NCBI GenBank assembly: GCA_002753185.1
Contig: PDZX01000001.1
Coordinates: 62,001-126,000 of the forward strand
Direction: 5' to 3'
DNA length: 64,000 bases
Origin: Magnetococcales bacterium WMHbin3
GTDB lineage: Bacteria; Pseudomonadota; Magnetococcia; Magnetococcales; Magnetaquicoccaceae
Shown: piece after piece, positions 60,327-64,000 of the stretch
Layout of the letters: each line of letters opens with the position of its first letter
Position numbering within the stretch: position 1 is the first letter of the stretch
Program-made: the position numbers and the translations under genes
Notes under the pieces: model-generated
Databases searched by the model: none
What the model saw: only the letters and a program-made list of their open reading frames with translations
Told to the model about the DNA's origin: nothing

Positions 60327-62202
60327 GCTCTTCTCCGGTCAGGGTAAACCAGGGGGGCATGCCCACCTCCCCGGCAGCGAACTCCAACACCCACACGCTT
60401 TCCCCCAGGGTGTCAGAACGCAGGGCAAAGCCATGTCTTTCGTACATCGGGCGGGCCGGCAGGTTCTTGGGCGTCGGGATCACCCGGCCCAGCACCCCCG
60501 CAAGTCCCAGTTCACGCGCCTTCCGGCACAGGGTGGCGAGCATCGCGGTCTCCACGGTGCGACCGATCACCCGGCAACTGAGCAGAAAGGTCTCCACCTC
60601 CAGGAGAGGCTCGGCGCGCGCCTTCGTTGCCATCATCACCCCCACGATGCCATTATCGCCGAAACGATCCTCCACGCGCACGGTAAAAAGCGACCATGCG
60701 GGGTCCTTCATGCGTTTGGCCACCTCTTCTTCGCTGAAACGCAGGGTGGTCAGATTGAATTGATTGGTCTTTTGGGTCAACTGGGCAGCACGGGTCAGGG
60801 TGGCGGGGGTCAGCGGGGCAATGGTCAGACGCATCCGCAGCGAGGCATAAAACCCCTCCAGCGAGCCGCTGGCGGCCTGAAGCGCATCGATTTGCGCCTT
60901 CTGCCAGTAAAGATCGCCACGCTTGCGATCCTCGGCGGAGAGCTGCAATGTGTCGAACCAGCCGTCATGCAGCAGGCGATTCACCGCCTCCTCGGGTTGG
61001 GCGGGGAAGGGGATCACGGTCACCATGGGCAGCGCGGCCTGGACCTGGGCACACTCCATGGGGCTGTCATCCAGGAAGACCATGTGCTCCAGACCGATGT
61101 TCAGGCGCCGGGCGATGGACAAAAGCGATTCGGATTTCGGCTGCCAGTGGATCTCCATGGCGGCGAAGTGCTCCTTGCGCACCACCATGGCCGGATGGGC
61201 GCGGAATACCTCCTCCACGTCCTCGGGATTGTTTTTGCTGGCAATGGCCAGCAGGACGCCCCGCGCGTGCAGCCGCAGCAGGGTGCGTTGCAGGGCGACG
61301 AAGGCGCTGCCCGGATAGTCGGCGCCCAGCCGGATGCCATGGGGGCCGTCCTCTCCCAGAATGCCCCCCCACAGGGTGTTGTCCAGATCCACCACCAGGC
61401 ATTTGCGGCTCAGTCCGGCCCTGGCGCGCAGGAATTTCAGATATTCGGCGGCCAGGTGGGGCAGCATGCGCTGGGCAATCGGCGCCTTGGCCATGTGGGC
61501 CATGCGCGGGTCATGCCAGTTCTCCGCGCCGAAGCGGGCCACCACTCCGGCGTAATCCACCACATGACACCCCCGGAAGCGCCGGACCAGCTCCAGCAGG
61601 GCGGAATTGACCGCATGCGTCGCCTCCCGTTCGCCGAAGGGGGGGAGGTGGCCGTCCAGGATGCCCAGCAGCGGGTGACGGGGAGGTTCGAGATTGTTCA
61701 GCAGCAACAGGGCGTTGGACTGTTTGCGCAAAGCGACGATCAGGGGTTCTACCGCCCCCAGCGCCTGTTCCACCAGGGTGCTCATGTCGCTGCCTTCCAG
61801 GGAGAGGCTCTCCGCGTAAAGGGCGGGCAGCAACCGCTCCCCCTCGATGGCCAGGATCACCACGTCGGGCCGGAAGGCGTACAGACCGCTCGACGGATCG
61901 ATCAGTTCCTGGTGGTATTGGGCGAAGCCGGCACGGTACGGGAGGATGCGCAGGCCATTGGCCATGCCCAGGGCCAGCAGGGGATCCAGGATGAATTCGA
62001 TGGAAAAGGAGGCCAACAGGGCCACCCGCAAAGGGATCAGGCCCAGTTCCCCTTCCGGCAGCGACTCCATCTGGCGGCGCACCATGCGCCAGCGCCCCCC
62101 GTCGGTGCTTTCGGCCAGGTAGGCCAGGGCGGCGTTGCGGGTGGCATGCGCTTCCCGGCGTTGCAGGCAGGAAAGGAAATGGTCACGCAGGTCAGAGGTC
62201 AT
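60262..62202 (-). CDS. FkbH-like HAD-family protein (glyceryl/acyl-carrier-protein loading type)
   Basis: 646 residues. N-terminal about 260 residues form an SGNH-like region. The HAD core has LVVDLDNTLWGG (D272/D274), AIASKNNPEDV and VFLDDSPMECAQV. The C-terminal 190 residues form a GNAT-like domain (VRVEDRFGDNGIVGVMM, RVIGRTVETAMLATL, FALRSDT). This is the layout of FkbH proteins, which take D-1,3-bisphosphoglycerate, dephosphorylate it and load glyceryl onto a carrier protein. A carrier gene follows directly (65-nt overlap), which supports that chemistry. Related proteins also serve sugar acylation in surface-glycan clusters. Confidence 0.8.
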   Translation of the reverse strand: MTSDLRDHFLSCLQRREAHATRNAALAYLAESTDGGRWRMVRRQMESLPEGELGLIPLRVALLASFSIEFILDPLLALGMANGLRILPYRAGFAQYHQELIDPSSGLYAFRPDVVILAIEGERLLPALYAESLSLEGSDMSTLVEQALGAVEPLIVALRKQSNALLLLNNLEPPRHPLLGILDGHLPPFGEREATHAVNSALLELVRRFRGCHVVDYAGVVARFGAENWHDPRMAHMAKAPIAQRMLPHLAAEYLKFLRARAGLSRKCLVVDLDNTLWGGILGEDGPHGIRLGADYPGSAFVALQRTLLRLHARGVLLAIASKNNPEDVEEVFRAHPAMVVRKEHFAAMEIHWQPKSESLLSIARRLNIGLEHMVFLDDSPMECAQVQAALPMVTVIPFPAQPEEAVNRLLHDGWFDTLQLSAEDRKRGDLYWQKAQIDALQAASGSLEGFYASLRMRLTIAPLTPATLTRAAQLTQKTNQFNLTTLRFSEEEVAKRMKDPAWSLFTVRVEDRFGDNGIVGVMMATKARAEPLLEVETFLLSCRVIGRTVETAMLATLCRKARELGLAGVLGRVIPTPKNLPARPMYERHGFALRSDTLGESVWVLEFAAGEVGMPPWFTLTGEEHGRANQAADGGYPGSGTASNR

Positions 62203-63043
62203 AGCAGTACTCCCCTGCCATCGCCATGTCCATTAAGGCGTCTCGCACGTCGCGGGCGTTGAGCAGCAGCAGATCCCCGCTTCCCATCCGGAGATGACGC
62301 CACCCACCCCGGCGGGATCGCAGCATGGGCACGACGCGGGCGATCCTGCGACGGCGGGAGAGTTCCGGATCGAACAGGCGCGTGGTGGTGGTCACGGTCT
62401 CCCCCGATGCGTTGCGAAAGGCAAGGGTGAAGGTCTCCCTGGTAAAGGGCGAGCGTGGCAGGCGTGGCTCCAGAAGTTCCTCAACGGTATGGAAAAAAGT
62501 CATTGAAGCAATCCCAGCACCCAAGAATAGAATCTTGCCGTCGGCTTCCAGGAGTTTGGCATAGGGGGAGCCGCGTCCGCAAGGGGTGGCGCAGGCGGCG
62601 TGGTCGCGGGCGAACTCCGCAGCCCGACTGCCCCAGATGGCCGTGGCATGGGTGGGGTGGGGAGAGCGAATCACCCCTGGGGAGCGGCGGAACAGTTCGG
62701 TGAGCAGCCCGGAGCGGGAGGGGGTGCGGTTGAGGTCGAACGTGGCCCCGGAGCGGACCCACTCCAGGGCGCTGCCGGGAAAGGGGAGGGTGGGCATGAG
62801 CAGGACCCCCTCCTCGCCGACGCACTCTTGCAATACGGTCAGGATGTCGGAGAGTTTGCCGGTGAAGCACTCCAGGCGATCCAGCGCGGAGTGGACCAGC
62901 AGGGCATCGCCTGGCCGGATCCCCAGGTCGCGCAGCGTCTGGCGCAGATCGTCGGGGCCGAAGCCGTGGCGGCGGCGCAGCCAGGCCAGGCGCAGCCGTT
63001 TCCAGGTTCCCTTGAGGCGGTTTTTCCATGGGACGGGGATCAT
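62192..63043 (-). CDS. AAC(3)-family N-acetyltransferase
   Basis: 283 residues; the true start is ATG 63043, in an ATGA overlap with the upstream gene, although the frame is open further. Motifs of the family: DALLVHSALDRL, LLMPTLPFPGS, RSPHPTHATAIWGS and TPCGRGSPYAKLLE. The catalytic His in HPTH and the pantetheine-binding residues are present. The family includes aminoglycoside 3-N-acetyltransferases, but members in glycan or secondary-metabolite operons acetylate amino sugars. Its place here beside FkbH-like and carrier genes favours the latter. It overlaps the FkbH-like gene by 11 nt. Confidence 0.8.
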   Translation of the reverse strand: MIPVPWKNRLKGTWKRLRLAWLRRRHGFGPDDLRQTLRDLGIRPGDALLVHSALDRLECFTGKLSDILTVLQECVGEEGVLLMPTLPFPGSALEWVRSGATFDLNRTPSRSGLLTELFRRSPGVIRSPHPTHATAIWGSRAAEFARDHAACATPCGRGSPYAKLLEADGKILFLGAGIASMTFFHTVEELLEPRLPRSPFTRETFTLAFRNASGETVTTTTRLFDPELSRRRRIARVVPMLRSRRGGWRHLRMGSGDLLLLNARDVRDALMDMAMAGEYCYDL

Positions 63044-64000
63044 GGATCTCTTGTCGCGCTCTGGAGGAGCAGGGCGTCCAGGAGGTACTTGGTGGCCCAG
63101 TTGGGAAAACCGGCGGTCATGTATTCGCCGAGGAACATGGGGAACGATCCGGCCAGGGCGCCCTGCATGGGGGTGCAGGGGTAGTCGGTGACCTGCACGC
63201 CCTTGAGGAAATCGGTCAGGCGGTTGGCCGCGTCCAGGAACTGGCGATCTCCGAGGGCCTGATGGAGCCGGAAACAGACCACGGCGAGTTGCGCGTTGCC
63301 GGTCAGGCAGGAGCTGAAAGATGCCGGGGTCCAGTCGGCGTGGAAGCGGCCCGGCAGAAAGCCTTGTCGGGTGATGGCGCCGAGCATTGGCGTCATGCCG
63401 CGCGCCGCACTTGTCACCAGATCCTCGCGCCCGGCGGCCAGCCCCGTCTCCAGCAACCCTTGCAGGGTATAGCCGATGGTGTGGGTGAGGGGTGCATCCG
63501 GGCGGGTGAGGCAGTTGTGGGGGAACCAGCCGTTGGCGGTTTGCAGATTCATCGATGCCTGAGCGGCGTGCAGGGCGGCCTGGCAATAGCCACGTTCATT
63601 GATCAATTGACCGAAACGGTAGAGGCTCCAGGCGCACAGGCAGTTGTAGGTCTTGATGGGGGCGTGGGTCACGAAATCGCCGTGGGTGCGGAAGTGGCCG
63701 TCGTCGCCCTGATCGCGCAGCAGGAAATCGGCGGCCTTGCGGGCCGCATTTTGAATGATATTGTCCGCAGTGGTTTCCAGCAGGGTGCAAAAACCGTCCA
63801 GGACCATGCCGGTATTGAAGACCGCCGGGGTCTGCCGATCCGCTGCAACAACCGGTCCCCCTTGCACCGCGCCGCTGGGCATCTGCACGGCGGCCTCCCA
63901 CCGGGCCATGGCGTGGGCCGCATCCCGAAAAGCGCCATCATTGGCATGCTCGGCATAATGAACCAATGACGAAATAATATAACCGGTCGTCTCCGGGTAG
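63040..64000 (-). CDS. Alpha/alpha-barrel protein of glycan or secondary-metabolite operons (5' partial)
   Basis: The frame is open to the window edge, so the start lies outside; 319 residues are visible. The first visible residues YPETTGYIISSLVHYAEH and the repeated helical motifs (DFVTHAPIKTYNCLCAWSLYRFG, GWFPHNC) are typical of alpha/alpha toroid proteins such as those annotated as prenyltransferases, terpene-cyclase-like or glucuronyl-C5-epimerase-like, which are common in surface-polysaccharide clusters. The reaction is not known. A TTG at 63966 is not the start. Its stop overlaps the next gene by ATGA. Confidence 0.6.
   Translation of the reverse strand, partial: YPETTGYIISSLVHYAEHANDGAFRDAAHAMARWEAAVQMPSGAVQGGPVVAADRQTPAVFNTGMVLDGFCTLLETTADNIIQNAARKAADFLLRDQGDDGHFRTHGDFVTHAPIKTYNCLCAWSLYRFGQLINERGYCQAALHAAQASMNLQTANGWFPHNCLTRPDAPLTHTIGYTLQGLLETGLAAGREDLVTSAARGMTPMLGAITRQGFLPGRFHADWTPASFSSCLTGNAQLAVVCFRLHQALGDRQFLDAANRLTDFLKGVQVTDYPCTPMQGALAGSFPMFLGEYMTAGFPNWATKYLLDALLLQSATRDP

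Noticed and set aside
62192-63043. Aminoglycoside-resistance gene
   Set aside because: The family includes resistance enzymes, but the operon with FkbH-like and carrier genes points to biosynthesis; resistance is not claimed.
63040-63966. TTG at 63966 as the start of the last gene
   Set aside because: The frame continues to the window edge with conserved-looking residues (YPETTGYI), so the real start lies beyond base 64000.
1-64000. tRNA, rRNA, CRISPR arrays, transposases and magnetosome genes
   Set aside because: None could be found by reading gaps and frames; the only mobile-element trace is the decayed recombinase.

Overview
The window is high-GC, densely coded DNA from a Gram-negative bacterium. 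It has lpxD (lipid A), an AmpG-type permease, comEC, a complete kdp operon, a split pyruvate:ferredoxin oxidoreductase, and many signalling proteins: degenerate EAL proteins, a hybrid kinase, a class III cyclase and three cyclic-nucleotide-binding proteins. This content fits an environmental proteobacterium, possibly a Magnetococcales-like alphaproteobacterium. That placement is an impression from gene content only. The window has no rRNA, tRNA, CRISPR array or magnetosome gene to anchor it.

Layout. 1-4399: end of a 2-oxoacid oxidoreductase, a degenerate EAL protein and an unknown protein. 4416-5888 (minus): a coiled-coil protein with 54-bp tandem repeats and an alpha/beta hydrolase. 5972-12891: an acyl-adenylate ligase/TPR/glycosyltransferase fusion, a second EAL paralogue and a hybrid kinase lacking its phosphoacceptor histidines. 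12909-19098: a polyphosphate-flavoured block (cytidylate-kinase-like protein, PPK2, two CNNM/CBS proteins, CHAD protein). 19100-27200: orphan EtfA, VOC protein, LpxD, a DUF2064 glycosyltransferase, a decayed tyrosine recombinase bracketed by hairpins, a permease and ComEC. 27184-37241: a putative DsrE-like protein, methyltransferase, CopD-like protein, two tiny genes, a sulfotransferase-TPR protein translationally coupled to a PEP-utilising enzyme, an adenylate cyclase and a Nudix hydrolase. 37681-38545: a small gene and the first cyclic-nucleotide-binding protein.

38625-44168 (minus) is the most notable system. It is a two-gene operon of a P-loop ATPase (RdrA-like) and a large adenosine-deaminase-family protein (RdrB-like), which matches the RADAR anti-phage defence architecture. 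No accessory gene is seen. All metal-binding and catalytic deaminase motifs are intact.

44666-49685: cold-shock protein, ArgA-like acetyltransferase, thiO, mnmA, a second cyclic-nucleotide-binding protein and a PIN/RHH toxin-antitoxin pair. 49918-57950 (minus): kdpFABCDE preceded by an extra 29-residue membrane peptide coupled to kdpF. 58176-60074: a third cyclic-nucleotide-binding protein, small unknown proteins, and an AbrB-like/degenerate nucleotidyltransferase protein behind a good sigma-54 promoter. 60099-64000 (minus): carrier protein, FkbH-like HAD protein, AAC(3)-like acetyltransferase and an alpha/alpha-barrel protein, overlapping one another as one operon, probably for making or modifying a glycan or small molecule.
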